Source: Bodonicaedibacter sp963693005 (GTDB taxonomy: Bacteria; Pseudomonadota; Alphaproteobacteria; UBA6184). Taken from it: DNA of 64,000 nucleotides. This document shows positions 45,748 through 53,515 of this stretch, piece after piece. The DNA lies in assembly GCA_963693005.1 (NCBI GenBank), contig OY843726.1, positions 682,001-746,000 of the forward strand, in the 5' to 3' direction. A program made the position numbers and the translations under genes. Under the pieces are notes generated by a model. That model saw nothing but the letters and a program-made list of their open reading frames with translations, made no database searches and was not told the DNA's origin. The first letter of the stretch is position 1, and each line of letters starts with the position of its first letter.

Positions 45748-46347
45748 ATGCAACAACTTGCTCCATTACCATTTGCAAAAGATGCTTTGGTGCCATTTAT
45801 TAGCGAAGCGACACTAAGTTTTCACTATGATAAGCACCATACAACGTATTTAAACAATTTAAATGCGTTGCTAGAAGGGTCTGACTATGCAGCGGCTACA
45901 TTAGAAAAAATTATTACTGATTCCCATGCTAAAACTGACAAAGTGGGCATTTTTAATAATGCAGCTCAAGTATGGAATCATACATTTTATTGGAATAGCA
46001 TTAAGTCAGAGGGCGGCGGCAAGCCGGAAGGTGCGTTATTGCAAAAAATTAATGAGGTGTGGGGATCTTTTGATGTATTTAAAGACGACTTTAAAAAAGC
46101 TGCGATGAGCCAGTTTGGAAGTGGTTGGGTTTGGTTGGTTTTAAAAGATGGTAGCCTTAGTATTATGAAAACGGCAAATGCTGATCTTCCAATGATTCAC
46201 GGAGGTGTTGCTTTGTTGACTTGCGATGTTTGGGAGCATGCTTATTATTTGGATTTTCAAAATAAGCGATTAGATTATGTGGAAGCATTTTTAAATCACT
46301 TAGTGAATTGGGAGTTTGCAACCCAGAATTACGAAAGTAATATTTAA
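45748..46347 (+). CDS. sodB: superoxide dismutase, iron type
   Basis: The 199-residue product has the four metal ligands of Fe/Mn superoxide dismutases: FHYDKHHTTYLNN, the AQVWNHTFYWNS histidine, and DVWEHAYYLDF with aspartate and histidine. The residues QFGSGWVWLV favour the iron form. It is cytosolic with no signal peptide. TTGAGGAG precedes the ATG. Its placement behind the NADPH-producing transhydrogenase operon suggests joint expression, and a terminator follows at 46359. Confidence 0.95.
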   Translation: MQQLAPLPFAKDALVPFISEATLSFHYDKHHTTYLNNLNALLEGSDYAAATLEKIITDSHAKTDKVGIFNNAAQVWNHTFYWNSIKSEGGGKPEGALLQKINEVWGSFDVFKDDFKKAAMSQFGSGWVWLVLKDGSLSIMKTANADLPMIHGGVALLTCDVWEHAYYLDFQNKRLDYVEAFLNHLVNWEFATQNYESNI

Positions 46348-46358
46348 TAAACCTAACT

Positions 46359-46385
46359 AGGCCCCAATAAGGGGCTTTAATTTTA
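46359..46385 (+). terminator. rho-independent terminator after sodB
   Basis: GCCCC (46361-46365) pairs with GGGGC (46371-46375) across an AATAA loop, followed by TTTAATTTT. It closes the pnt-sodB transcript 11 bases after the sodB stop. Confidence 0.7.
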
Positions 46386-46399
46386 ATTAGCAGGTGAAA

Positions 46400-47785
46400 A
46401 TGGTACGAAAAGAAACAGACACACTTGGGCAAGTAGAGGTTCCTTCAGAGCAGTTTTGGGGGGCTCAAACACAGCGCTCGTTAATGAACTTTAAAATAGG
46501 AGAAGAGCGGATGCCTGCGTCTCTTATACGTGCTTTTGGAGTGTTGAAAAAATGTGCAGCAAAGGTGAACTGTGAGTTGGGAGATTTATCGGGTGGTCTG
46601 AAATCTGCTATTATGGAGTCTGCGCAAGAAGTTGCAGATTTAAAACACTTAGGTGAGTTTCCTTTGGTTGTTTGGCAAACGGGCTCAGGAACTCAGACAA
46701 ACATGAATGTGAATGAGGTGATTTCTAATTTGTCGATTGAAAAACTGGGAGGAGTGATTGGCTCAAAATCACCCGTTCACCCAAATGATCACGTAAATCA
46801 TGGTCAATCATCAAACGATTCTTTTCCTACGGCCATGCATATTGCAGCAGCAGAGCAAACAGTTCAATACTTAATCCCGGCTATGGCTTACTTGCGAGAT
46901 GCTTTGCGACAAAAGTCGGAGGAATTCTCTACAGTTGTTAAGGTCGGGCGCACACACTTGCAAGATGCAACACCCGTGACATTAGGGCAAGAATTTTCGG
47001 CATATGTTGCGCAGTTAACAAAGGCTATTGACCGAGTAACTCGGGCAATGCCCGATGTGTTTGAGTTACCACAAGGTGGTACGGCAGTTGGAACTGGACT
47101 GAATACGCGAAGAGAGTTTTCAGAAAAGTTTGCAGAGGCTGTCGCTGAAGAAATGGGGCTGCCTTTTGTGACTGCGGCTAATAAGTTTGAGGCTCTCTCA
47201 GCACATGATGCATTGGTGGAGTTGTCGGGCACATTAAATGGTCTGGCGGTTGTTTTAATGAAGATAGCAAATGATATCCGCCTATTAGGATCTGGGCCTC
47301 GCTGTGGTATCGGAGAATTATTATTACCTGAAAATGAGCCAGGCTCATCTATTATGCCAGGAAAAATTAACCCTACTCAGTGTGAAGCTGTGACGATGGT
47401 AGCAGCTCAAGTTATGGGAAACCATGTAACAGTTTCTATCTCTGGCTCAAATGGTCATTTGCAATTAAACGTGTTTAATCCGGTTATTATTTATAATGTG
47501 TTGCAATCAATACGGCTGTTAGCAGATGCAGCAAGAAGTTTCACAGATAATTGTATAGTGGGCATTCGCCCTAATTTAGAACGTATACAGGAACATTTAG
47601 AAAACACCTTAATGTTAGTGACTGCCTTAAACCCTCATATTGGGTATGATAAATCAGCAAAAATAGCAAAAAATGCACATGTGAAAAATATGACACTGAA
47701 AGCCTCTGCATTAGAGCTTGGGTATGTGTCGGAAGAAGAGTTTGACCTGTGGGTTAATCCAGAAAATATGACAATGCCAAAATGA
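46400..47785 (+). CDS. fumC: fumarate hydratase, class II
   Basis: Class II fumarase interconverts fumarate and malate in the TCA cycle without an iron-sulfur cluster. The 461-residue product has the superfamily signature GSSIMPGKINPTQCE and the other active-site segments SGTQTNMNVNEV, HPNDHVNHGQSSNDSFPTA and VGRTHLQDATPVTLG. ATG 46400 sits six bases after AGG; a GTG two codons upstream is an alternative start. The stop overlaps the ATG of the RHH gene (ATGA). Confidence 0.96.
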   Translation: MVRKETDTLGQVEVPSEQFWGAQTQRSLMNFKIGEERMPASLIRAFGVLKKCAAKVNCELGDLSGGLKSAIMESAQEVADLKHLGEFPLVVWQTGSGTQTNMNVNEVISNLSIEKLGGVIGSKSPVHPNDHVNHGQSSNDSFPTAMHIAAAEQTVQYLIPAMAYLRDALRQKSEEFSTVVKVGRTHLQDATPVTLGQEFSAYVAQLTKAIDRVTRAMPDVFELPQGGTAVGTGLNTRREFSEKFAEAVAEEMGLPFVTAANKFEALSAHDALVELSGTLNGLAVVLMKIANDIRLLGSGPRCGIGELLLPENEPGSSIMPGKINPTQCEAVTMVAAQVMGNHVTVSISGSNGHLQLNVFNPVIIYNVLQSIRLLADAARSFTDNCIVGIRPNLERIQEHLENTLMLVTALNPHIGYDKSAKIAKNAHVKNMTLKASALELGYVSEEEFDLWVNPENMTMPK

Positions 47786-47994
47786 AGAAACGCTCGATAA
47801 CTATTGAGGGCCATAGAACAAGCATTAGTCTTGAAGATGAGTTTTGGAAAGCTCTTAATGCGATTTCTAAGCAGGAGAACAGTTCTTTAGTAGACGTTGT
47901 AAGGCAGATTGATGAGAAGCGTTCTTCTGGGCTTTCTAGTGCCGTGCGTGTACATGTTTTAAAGTATTACCAACGACAATTAGGGTTAATATAA
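47782..47994 (+). CDS. small ribbon-helix-helix protein
   Basis: The 70-residue product MKKRSITIEGHRTSISLEDE continues with FWKALNAISKQENSSLVDVV, the pattern of the RHH_4 family (a beta-strand, then two helices), common next to fumC in Alphaproteobacteria. RHH proteins often bind DNA; for this subfamily the function is not known. It is translationally coupled to fumC (ATGA overlap). No partner toxin gene is adjacent, so an antitoxin role has no support. Confidence 0.8.
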   Translation: MKKRSITIEGHRTSISLEDEFWKALNAISKQENSSLVDVVRQIDEKRSSGLSSAVRVHVLKYYQRQLGLI

Positions 47995-48045
47995 ATTAAC
48001 TAAATGTTAACAGGCATCGTGTAAGATTTCCTTGTGGGGGATCTT

Positions 48046-49272
48046 ATGTACTGCTATCAACGTGATAAAGCTCGAGCGGTTTTAAAGCCGCTACATATTG
48101 TGACTAAGCAGCTCAATCAACTTTTTCTTGACGAAGCATTTCCTTTTAAATCCTTTCCGACTAGTCGTGCTGTGAGTGCGGCATTAGATATCATGGCTAG
48201 GTGGTCTAAGCCAAACAAGAAACCAGAATATGCAATGCCACCGGTTGAGATTGATAGTCGACGATACGTTGTTGAAGAAAAAACAGTTCTAGAAAAGCCA
48301 TTTTGCCATTTAAAGAAATTTGAAATAGAAAACGCTCCGCGCCAAAAGCCAAACATATTAGTGGTTGCCCCCATGTCAGGGCATTACGCGACATTGGTCC
48401 GAGATACGATTTATACCTTATTAAGAGACCATGTTGTTTATGTAACTGATTGGATTAGTGCCTATAATGTTGAAAAATCTGAGGGCTCTTTTTGTTTAGA
48501 TTCGTATGTAGACTATCTAGTTGATTTTCATGATTACTTGGGGTCCGATGTTCATGTTTTAGCGGTATGTCAACCTTGCGTTCCGGTGATGATGGCTACT
48601 GCCTTATTAGCAAAACAAGGATCTAACAATCAGCCAAAATCAATGATTTTGATGGGAGGGCCGATTGATTCACGTATTAACCCTACGGAAGTCAATAAAA
48701 TGACCCAGAGATTTTCTTTGGAGTGGTTTGAAAAAAATATGGTGTCTGAAATTCCCGCTTACGCCTTAGGAGCAGGCAGAAGAGTAACCCCTGGGAATTT
48801 AATTTTGGCTGGATTTATATCTATGAATTTAGAGGGTCATATAAAAAAACATGGTCAGTATGTTTTTGATGCCTTTGTAAACAAAATAAAAAACCTAAAA
48901 GCGCATCGAGAGTTTTATGATGAGTATTTAAGCGTGATGGATTTGCCGGCAGAGTATTTTATTCAAACGGTGGATAAGGTTTTTCAGAGACATTTGCTAC
49001 CAAAGGGAATGATGGATTATCGTGGAAGTGTAATTGATTTTGGAGCTATTCAGAAAACAGCACTTATGACAGTTGAGGGGGAAAACGATGACATCGCTGG
49101 CATTGGACAAACTTATGCTGCTCATGAGATTTGTTCTAAAATCCCCGAAACCAAGAGAAAGCACTTTCTTCGTCTTGACGTTGGGCATTATGGTATTTTT
49201 AGTGGTAGTCGATGGAGGCATGATATTTATCCGCAAATTCGAGACTTTATTGCATATCATGAAAACATCTAG
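48046..49272 (+). CDS. phaZ: intracellular polyhydroxybutyrate depolymerase
   Basis: The 408-residue product belongs to the PhaZ1-type intracellular depolymerases that mobilise PHB granules. The nucleophile is a cysteine, C175, in VLAVCQPCVPVM, the usual arrangement in this family; the catalytic aspartate and histidine fit VEGENDDIAGIGQT and RLDVGHYGIFSG. No signal peptide is present, as expected for a cytosolic enzyme. ATG 48046 lies behind GGGGGAT; a GTG at 48034 is in frame but less likely. No PHA synthase gene is in the window. Confidence 0.93.
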   Translation: MYCYQRDKARAVLKPLHIVTKQLNQLFLDEAFPFKSFPTSRAVSAALDIMARWSKPNKKPEYAMPPVEIDSRRYVVEEKTVLEKPFCHLKKFEIENAPRQKPNILVVAPMSGHYATLVRDTIYTLLRDHVVYVTDWISAYNVEKSEGSFCLDSYVDYLVDFHDYLGSDVHVLAVCQPCVPVMMATALLAKQGSNNQPKSMILMGGPIDSRINPTEVNKMTQRFSLEWFEKNMVSEIPAYALGAGRRVTPGNLILAGFISMNLEGHIKKHGQYVFDAFVNKIKNLKAHREFYDEYLSVMDLPAEYFIQTVDKVFQRHLLPKGMMDYRGSVIDFGAIQKTALMTVEGENDDIAGIGQTYAAHEICSKIPETKRKHFLRLDVGHYGIFSGSRWRHDIYPQIRDFIAYHENI

Positions 49273-49298
49273 TTCTTTTGTATAAGTACACATTATGC

Positions 49299-49327
49299 TT
49301 GACCATTTTAAGGAAGATGTTTAGAGT
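49299..49327 (+). promoter_or_regulatory. promoter for tRNA-Cys
   Basis: TTGACC (49299-49304), exactly 17 bases, and TAGAGT (49322-49327) place a start near 49334, about 7 bases before the mature tRNA end. The spacing fits a tRNA promoter. Confidence 0.55.
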
Positions 49328-49340
49328 GATTTTGCACTAA

Positions 49341-49414
49341 GGCCGGGTGGCAGAGGGGTTATGCGGAGGACTGCAAATCCTTGTACGTCGGTTCGATTCC
49401 GGTCCCGGCCTCCA
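49341..49414 (+). tRNA. tRNA-Cys (GCA)
   Basis: The 74-base gene has acceptor arm GGCCGGG (49341-49347) pairing with CCCGGCC (49404-49410), discriminator T, and encoded CCA. The anticodon loop CTGCAAA gives GCA, and GGTTCGATTCC forms the T arm. Discriminator U73 is the main identity element of tRNA-Cys, which supports the call. A T8 run follows at about 49440. Confidence 0.96.
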
Positions 49415-49568
49415 GTGGTTCCTTCTATAGAGATCTGCCTGTTTTTTTTATGCAATATATTTTAATTACTTGATTTCCACGCTTTCATATACGAATATAA
49501 TTGGGAAGATGGGGTTTTAGGTTTAAGCTCATGTCGGTGTGTAGTAAAAAAAAGCAAAGAGGTATTTT

Positions 49569-50042
49569 ATGTCTAAAAATTTTCTTTCATCCTTAGCGGT
49601 GATTTTCTTAATTGCCAGCTGTTCGGATTCTTCTGAAATAACGTCATCAAGCTCGTCATCTGCGGACAGCGAAATGCAGACAAGTTTCATGAAACATGTA
49701 GGAATGGATGGCGATCGTGTTTTATTTGGTTTTGATAAAAGTGCCGTGACTCCAGCTGAGGCAGCGAAACTAGATAAGCAAGTTGAATGGATTAACCAAA
49801 ATGACTGCTCTAATGTACGCATTGTGATTGAAGGGCATTGTGATATTCGCGGTACTTCAGAGTACAACCTTGGTCTTGGTAAACGCCGTGCTGAAGCAGT
49901 TAAGAACTATATGGTATCAAAAGGGATTAGCCCTAACCGCATTGATACGGTAAGTTATGGTAAAGAACGTCCAGACGCGATTGGGAATGATGAGTCTTCA
50001 CATTCAAAAAATCGTCGTGGAGTTGCGGTTATTGTTGAATAA
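49569..50042 (+). CDS. pal: peptidoglycan-associated lipoprotein Pal
   Basis: The 157-residue product has a lipoprotein signal (FLSSLAVIFLIASCSDSS; lipobox IASC), a serine-rich linker, and an OmpA-like peptidoglycan-binding domain (VLFGFDKSAVTPAEAAKLDK, then VIEGHCDIRGTSEYNLGLGK and RRGVAVIV). Pal ties the outer membrane to peptidoglycan within the Tol-Pal system. In Alphaproteobacteria it usually follows tolQRAB, but here it follows a tRNA, and only a broken ybgF comes after it. A strong terminator follows its stop. Confidence 0.95.
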   Translation: MSKNFLSSLAVIFLIASCSDSSEITSSSSSSADSEMQTSFMKHVGMDGDRVLFGFDKSAVTPAEAAKLDKQVEWINQNDCSNVRIVIEGHCDIRGTSEYNLGLGKRRAEAVKNYMVSKGISPNRIDTVSYGKERPDAIGNDESSHSKNRRGVAVIVE

Positions 50043-50061
50043 TCAAAGCTAGTATTATAAA

Positions 50062-50084
50062 AGCCGCCTTCGGGCGGTTTTTTT
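50062..50084 (+). terminator. rho-independent terminator between pal and ybgF
   Basis: CCGCC (50064-50068), loop TTCG, GGCGG (50073-50077), then seven T. A textbook terminator with a UUCG tetraloop, 20 bases after the pal stop. It would isolate the following ybgF remnant from the pal transcript. Confidence 0.85.
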
Positions 50085-50096
50085 GTGGAGACCTTA

Positions 50097-50733
50097 ATGA
50101 AAAATCGTACGTTGGCTATATTTTTATTTATATTTTTGTTTGGTTCGCTGAGTTGTTCGCAGGGGGTTGAGGGTAAAAAGCCTACGCTAAAGAGTCAGAT
50201 ACAAGAGCTGACATTGCGCGTTGAAAACCTGGAAAAACGGTTGGGCGAGTTGCAGGTAAAGGCAGATACTTTTTCCTCGCAGCGTAAGCCAGAAACACAT
50301 GTTGTTGAAAAAAAAATCTTCTCCTCAAAATGATGAGTTGTGGCAATCTGCTATGTTAGAGTTAGAACATCAGGATTTCTCCGCGGCATTGATAAAATTT
50401 AAGCAGTTTTTAGAAAGCTACCCGAAGCATTCAAACGCGCCAAAAGCATATTATTGGCTAGGTGAAATTTACTTTAGTCAGAAAAAGTATGTGCAGGCAA
50501 GAGGTATGTATCAGAGGTCGTTTGAGGCTTTTCCGAACGCTTGCTCCAATAAAGTTGAGGTGGGGGTTAAGGTTGCAGAGTGCTTTTTTAATCAGCAAAA
50601 AATAAAAGAGGGTTGAATACAACTAGAATCTATAACAGCGAATAAAAGTCTTGTGCCTTCTTCAACATCTCTCGCATTAATCGAGGAGTGGTTGTCTCAG
50701 TATAAATGCTTAGATTACAAGTGTAATGATTGA
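50097..50733 (+). pseudogene. cpoB: broken tol-pal system protein YbgF/CpoB
   Basis: The first frame (ATG 50097 to TGA 50331-50333) encodes a signal peptide (TLAIFLFIFLFGSLSCSQG) and a coiled coil (ELTLRVENLEKRLGELQ), as in YbgF/CpoB. The frame changes by one in an A9 run at 50308-50316. The next frame continues SSPQNDELWQSAMLEL and then a TPR region (YPKHSNAPKAYYWLGEIYF) up to an in-frame TGA at 50614-50616, after which coding-like sequence goes on (IQLESITANKSLVPSSTS) to a stop at 50731-50733. With eight A the first two parts would join as EKKSSPQNDELW. CpoB normally couples outer-membrane constriction to peptidoglycan synthesis. Slippage could rescue the first break, but not the TGA. Confidence 0.82.
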
Positions 50734-52115
50734 GACCAAGCTCCTAGAGCCGCCTCCTTTAACGCTTCGGAAGTGGTGGGGTGAGCATGGCATGTTCGTG
50801 CAATATCTTCGGCAGAAGCGGAATACTCCATAGCAAGGGCTGCTTCAGCAATCATGGCTCCTGCATTTGAGGCGATAATATGTATTCCCAGTACTTGATC
50901 AGTATGCGCATTTGTAATAATTTTTACAAATCCATTTGTATCGTTATTTGCTTTTGCCCGGCTGTTAGCACTCATAGGGAATTTTGAGCTTTTAATATCA
51001 ACTCCAGAGTCAGATAATTCTTCTGACGTTTTTCCTACGCATGCAACCTCAGGATGGGTGTATATTACCGCAGGGATTGCATTATAGTTAATGTGCGGTT
51101 TTTGGCCAGATAGGATTTCTGCAACTGCCATACCCTCATCTTCAGCTTTGTGAGCTAACATCATGCCACCGATGACGTCCCCAATAGCATATATATTAGA
51201 GATAGAAGTCTGATACTGCTTATTGACGGGTATAAAGCCTTGTTCGTCTAGTGCAATATTGGCAGCAGCAAGATTTAGGTTGTTTGTATTGGGGTGTCGA
51301 CCAATAGAGACTAAAAACACATTGGGGGATAGCGTTTTTGTTTTTCCATCAAGAGCCTGAACATCAACGTTGACGTGCTTTTTATCGATAGTTGCAGCTA
51401 TAACCTTATGATTAAGATAAAATTGGACACCTTGTTTTTCTAGAAGTTTTTGGAGTTCTGAGGATACATCATTATCCATAGCGGGAACAATTTTGTTAGC
51501 AAACTCAACAACTGAAACTTTTGCACCTAGCCTATTCCATACGCTTGCCATTTCTAGGCCGATATATCCGCCCCCCATTACTACTAAATGTTTGGGGACT
51601 TCTTTTAAAGACAGCACCCCAGTAGAGGATACTATACGTTCTTCATCAATTTTGATGTTAGGTAAGGTTGTAACGTTAGACCCAGTTGCAATAATAAAGT
51701 TTTTTGCTATGACATTTTGGGTGCTCTTTCCGTTTTTGATAGTAATTTCGGTATTTGAAGTGAAAGAGGCGAGACCTGTAATCCACTCTATAGAGTTCTT
51801 TTTGAATAAGTAGGCAATACCTTTTGTTAGGTCAGAAACAATGGTATCTTTATTGGTCATCATTTTCTTTAGATCTAAAGAAATCCCTTTTGCTTCAATG
51901 CCAAGCTTACTTAGGTGGTTTTTGGCTTCATCATACTTATGAGATGCATTAAGTAAGGCTTTTGATGGAATGCACCCAACGTTTAAGCAGGTTCCGCCCA
52001 GTGTCTCCCTTGACTCAATGCAAGCAACTTTCATACCTAACTGAGCACACTTGATTGCTGCAACATATCCTCCTGGACCTGCGCCAATTACTACAACATC
52101 AAATTGTTTTGCCAT
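50715..52115 (-). CDS. lpdA: dihydrolipoyl dehydrogenase
   Basis: This flavoprotein (E3) reoxidises dihydrolipoamide in the pyruvate, 2-oxoglutarate and glycine-cleavage complexes. The 466-residue product has the FAD motif VVIGAGPGGYVAAIKCAQLG, the redox-active disulfide GGTCLNVGCIPSK, the NAD motif VMGGGYIGLEMASVW and the C-terminal HAHPTTSEALKEAA with the catalytic histidine. E1 and E2 genes are not adjacent. Its 3' end overlaps the ybgF remnant by 19 bases. Confidence 0.96.
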   Translation of the reverse strand: MAKQFDVVVIGAGPGGYVAAIKCAQLGMKVACIESRETLGGTCLNVGCIPSKALLNASHKYDEAKNHLSKLGIEAKGISLDLKKMMTNKDTIVSDLTKGIAYLFKKNSIEWITGLASFTSNTEITIKNGKSTQNVIAKNFIIATGSNVTTLPNIKIDEERIVSSTGVLSLKEVPKHLVVMGGGYIGLEMASVWNRLGAKVSVVEFANKIVPAMDNDVSSELQKLLEKQGVQFYLNHKVIAATIDKKHVNVDVQALDGKTKTLSPNVFLVSIGRHPNTNNLNLAAANIALDEQGFIPVNKQYQTSISNIYAIGDVIGGMMLAHKAEDEGMAVAEILSGQKPHINYNAIPAVIYTHPEVACVGKTSEELSDSGVDIKSSKFPMSANSRAKANNDTNGFVKIITNAHTDQVLGIHIIASNAGAMIAEAALAMEYSASAEDIARTCHAHPTTSEALKEAALGAWSQSLHL

Positions 52116-52181
52116 AACTACCCTACGTATTGATTCAAAAACTGTATCAGTTTACCATGAATTATAAAAAAAAAGGAACTA

Positions 52182-53045
52182 GTGAACGTGACTATATTGA
52201 ATGATTATATTCAAATATCTAGAATGAACCATCCTATTGGTATCTGGTTGTTGTTATTTCCGGGGTTAACAGGGTTGAGTACAGGTTTGTCGCCTATACC
52301 AGTAAACTATTGGATAATATTTTTTGTGGGTGCTGTCGCAATGCGATCTGCCGGATGCATATACAATGATATGGTGGACCGCCCCTTTGATGGCAAAGTT
52401 TCTAGAACAAAGCTACGGCCACTGGTGAGAAAAGAGTTACCTTTAAGTATTAGATGGGCTGCAATATACTTATTTATCAACTTAGCAGTTGGGTTAACTT
52501 GCCTGTTGTTTTTGAATTTAAGCGCAATTTTAATGGGTTTTATCACGGCAACGATGATTGTTGTTTACCCTTGGATGAAGCGTATTACCTACTGGCCGCA
52601 GCTATTTTTGGGCTTTACCATGAATATGGGTTTTGTGATAGGAATGTGTGCAGTTGAGGCCCAGTTGAGCCTATCTGTAGTCTTGATGTATCTAGGAATG
52701 GTAGCCTGGACATTGGGGTATGATACAATTTATGGATTTCAGGATATGGAAGATGATGCGCTAATTGGAGTTCGTTCGTCATCGTTAAAAACTCAAAAAT
52801 ATCCAAAATTATTTTTAAGCGTCTGTTATGGAAGCTCGTTATTAATGTGGGCTGGGGCAGGGTTTTTGTTGTTAGGTGGTAAGCTTACTTTGTTGTTGTT
52901 AGGAGTGATAGTTGGTTTATTAATTTGGCAGGTTTTTACATTGAAAGTAGATGTTCCTGTTAATTGTTTGCGGAGATTTAAATCTAATCGCTGGGTGGCA
53001 ATACTGCTCTTTCTTATGTTATTGGCCGCGAATAATGGCTACTAA
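52182..53045 (+). CDS. ubiA: 4-hydroxybenzoate polyprenyltransferase
   Basis: UbiA attaches the polyprenyl tail to 4-hydroxybenzoate in ubiquinone synthesis at the inner membrane. The 287-residue product has about eight membrane segments and both aspartate-rich motifs: CIYNDMVDRPFDGKVSRTK and YDTIYGFQDMEDD. The start is GTG with AAAGGAAC before it. COQ9 and UbiG, acting later in the same pathway, are at 60.6 and 63.6 kb. Confidence 0.94.
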   Translation: MNVTILNDYIQISRMNHPIGIWLLLFPGLTGLSTGLSPIPVNYWIIFFVGAVAMRSAGCIYNDMVDRPFDGKVSRTKLRPLVRKELPLSIRWAAIYLFINLAVGLTCLLFLNLSAILMGFITATMIVVYPWMKRITYWPQLFLGFTMNMGFVIGMCAVEAQLSLSVVLMYLGMVAWTLGYDTIYGFQDMEDDALIGVRSSSLKTQKYPKLFLSVCYGSSLLMWAGAGFLLLGGKLTLLLLGVIVGLLIWQVFTLKVDVPVNCLRRFKSNRWVAILLFLMLLAANNGY

Positions 53046-53072
53046 GGCTTTTTTTGACTTCTAGTAAGCTTC

Positions 53073-53456
53073 TTATAGGGCCTCTTTTGTTGTAAAATCA
53101 TGTGTCAGATATACGAAATAGTGAGGGAGTGGATCTTCGTTGTTTTGAGTAGGAATTACTGTGTCTGCGGTGATAAGAGTTTTGTCTTCGAGTAGAATGG
53201 CGTATGAATAAAGAAAGGGACCTGTGGGAAATTCTTCAGACGGATTGTTTTGCAGGTAGGTAAGCAGGTGGTCTATTTCATTTTCGATGGTTTCTCCTGG
53301 AATAGAAGAGGAAGTTGCTTTCCAAGTATTGTTGGAGGTTTCATCTATAATAGTAATATAGCTGCGAGCCCTAGGTTCTTCGTTGGGTTGTTCTAAAACA
53401 GCAGCAGAAGTTTTTAAGGTTAATCCTGTTAGACAAAGGAAAACAAAAAATTTCAT
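53073..53456 (-). CDS. small exported protein of unknown function
   Basis: I do not recognise this gene. The 127-residue product has a signal peptide (MKFFVFLCLTGLTLKTSA) and an acidic mature part rich in T, E and N, with two stretches that look like beta-strands (SYITIIDETSNNTWKA, FLYSYAILLEDKTLITAD). No cysteines and no known motif are seen. It lies between ubiA (convergent) and mutL, 60 bases downstream of the mutL stop, and is probably read separately or with mutL. Confidence 0.65.
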   Translation of the reverse strand: MKFFVFLCLTGLTLKTSAAVLEQPNEEPRARSYITIIDETSNNTWKATSSSIPGETIENEIDHLLTYLQNNPSEEFPTGPFLYSYAILLEDKTLITADTVIPTQNNEDPLPHYFVYLTHDFTTKEAL

Positions 53457-53515
53457 TTTTATGCTCGTTTATTATTAGTTTTTGTGTGTGTATAGGGTAG
53501 TTGTGTTTAATTAAA

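Noticed and set aside
47782..47994. RHH protein as the antitoxin of a toxin-antitoxin pair
   Set aside because: No small toxin gene is adjacent; the gene is coupled to fumC, as in many alphaproteobacteria.
50299..50616. 105-codon TPR frame as a separate small gene
   Set aside because: Its first codons lie in the coiled-coil end of the preceding frame, and joined together the two parts give a normal YbgF/CpoB layout.
24012..50733. TGA read as tryptophan (genetic code 4) to explain the in-frame TGA codons
   Set aside because: Many intact genes here (ruvC, motB, dapA, dapD and others) end normally at TGA, and the broken genes also contain TAA stops and frameshifts.
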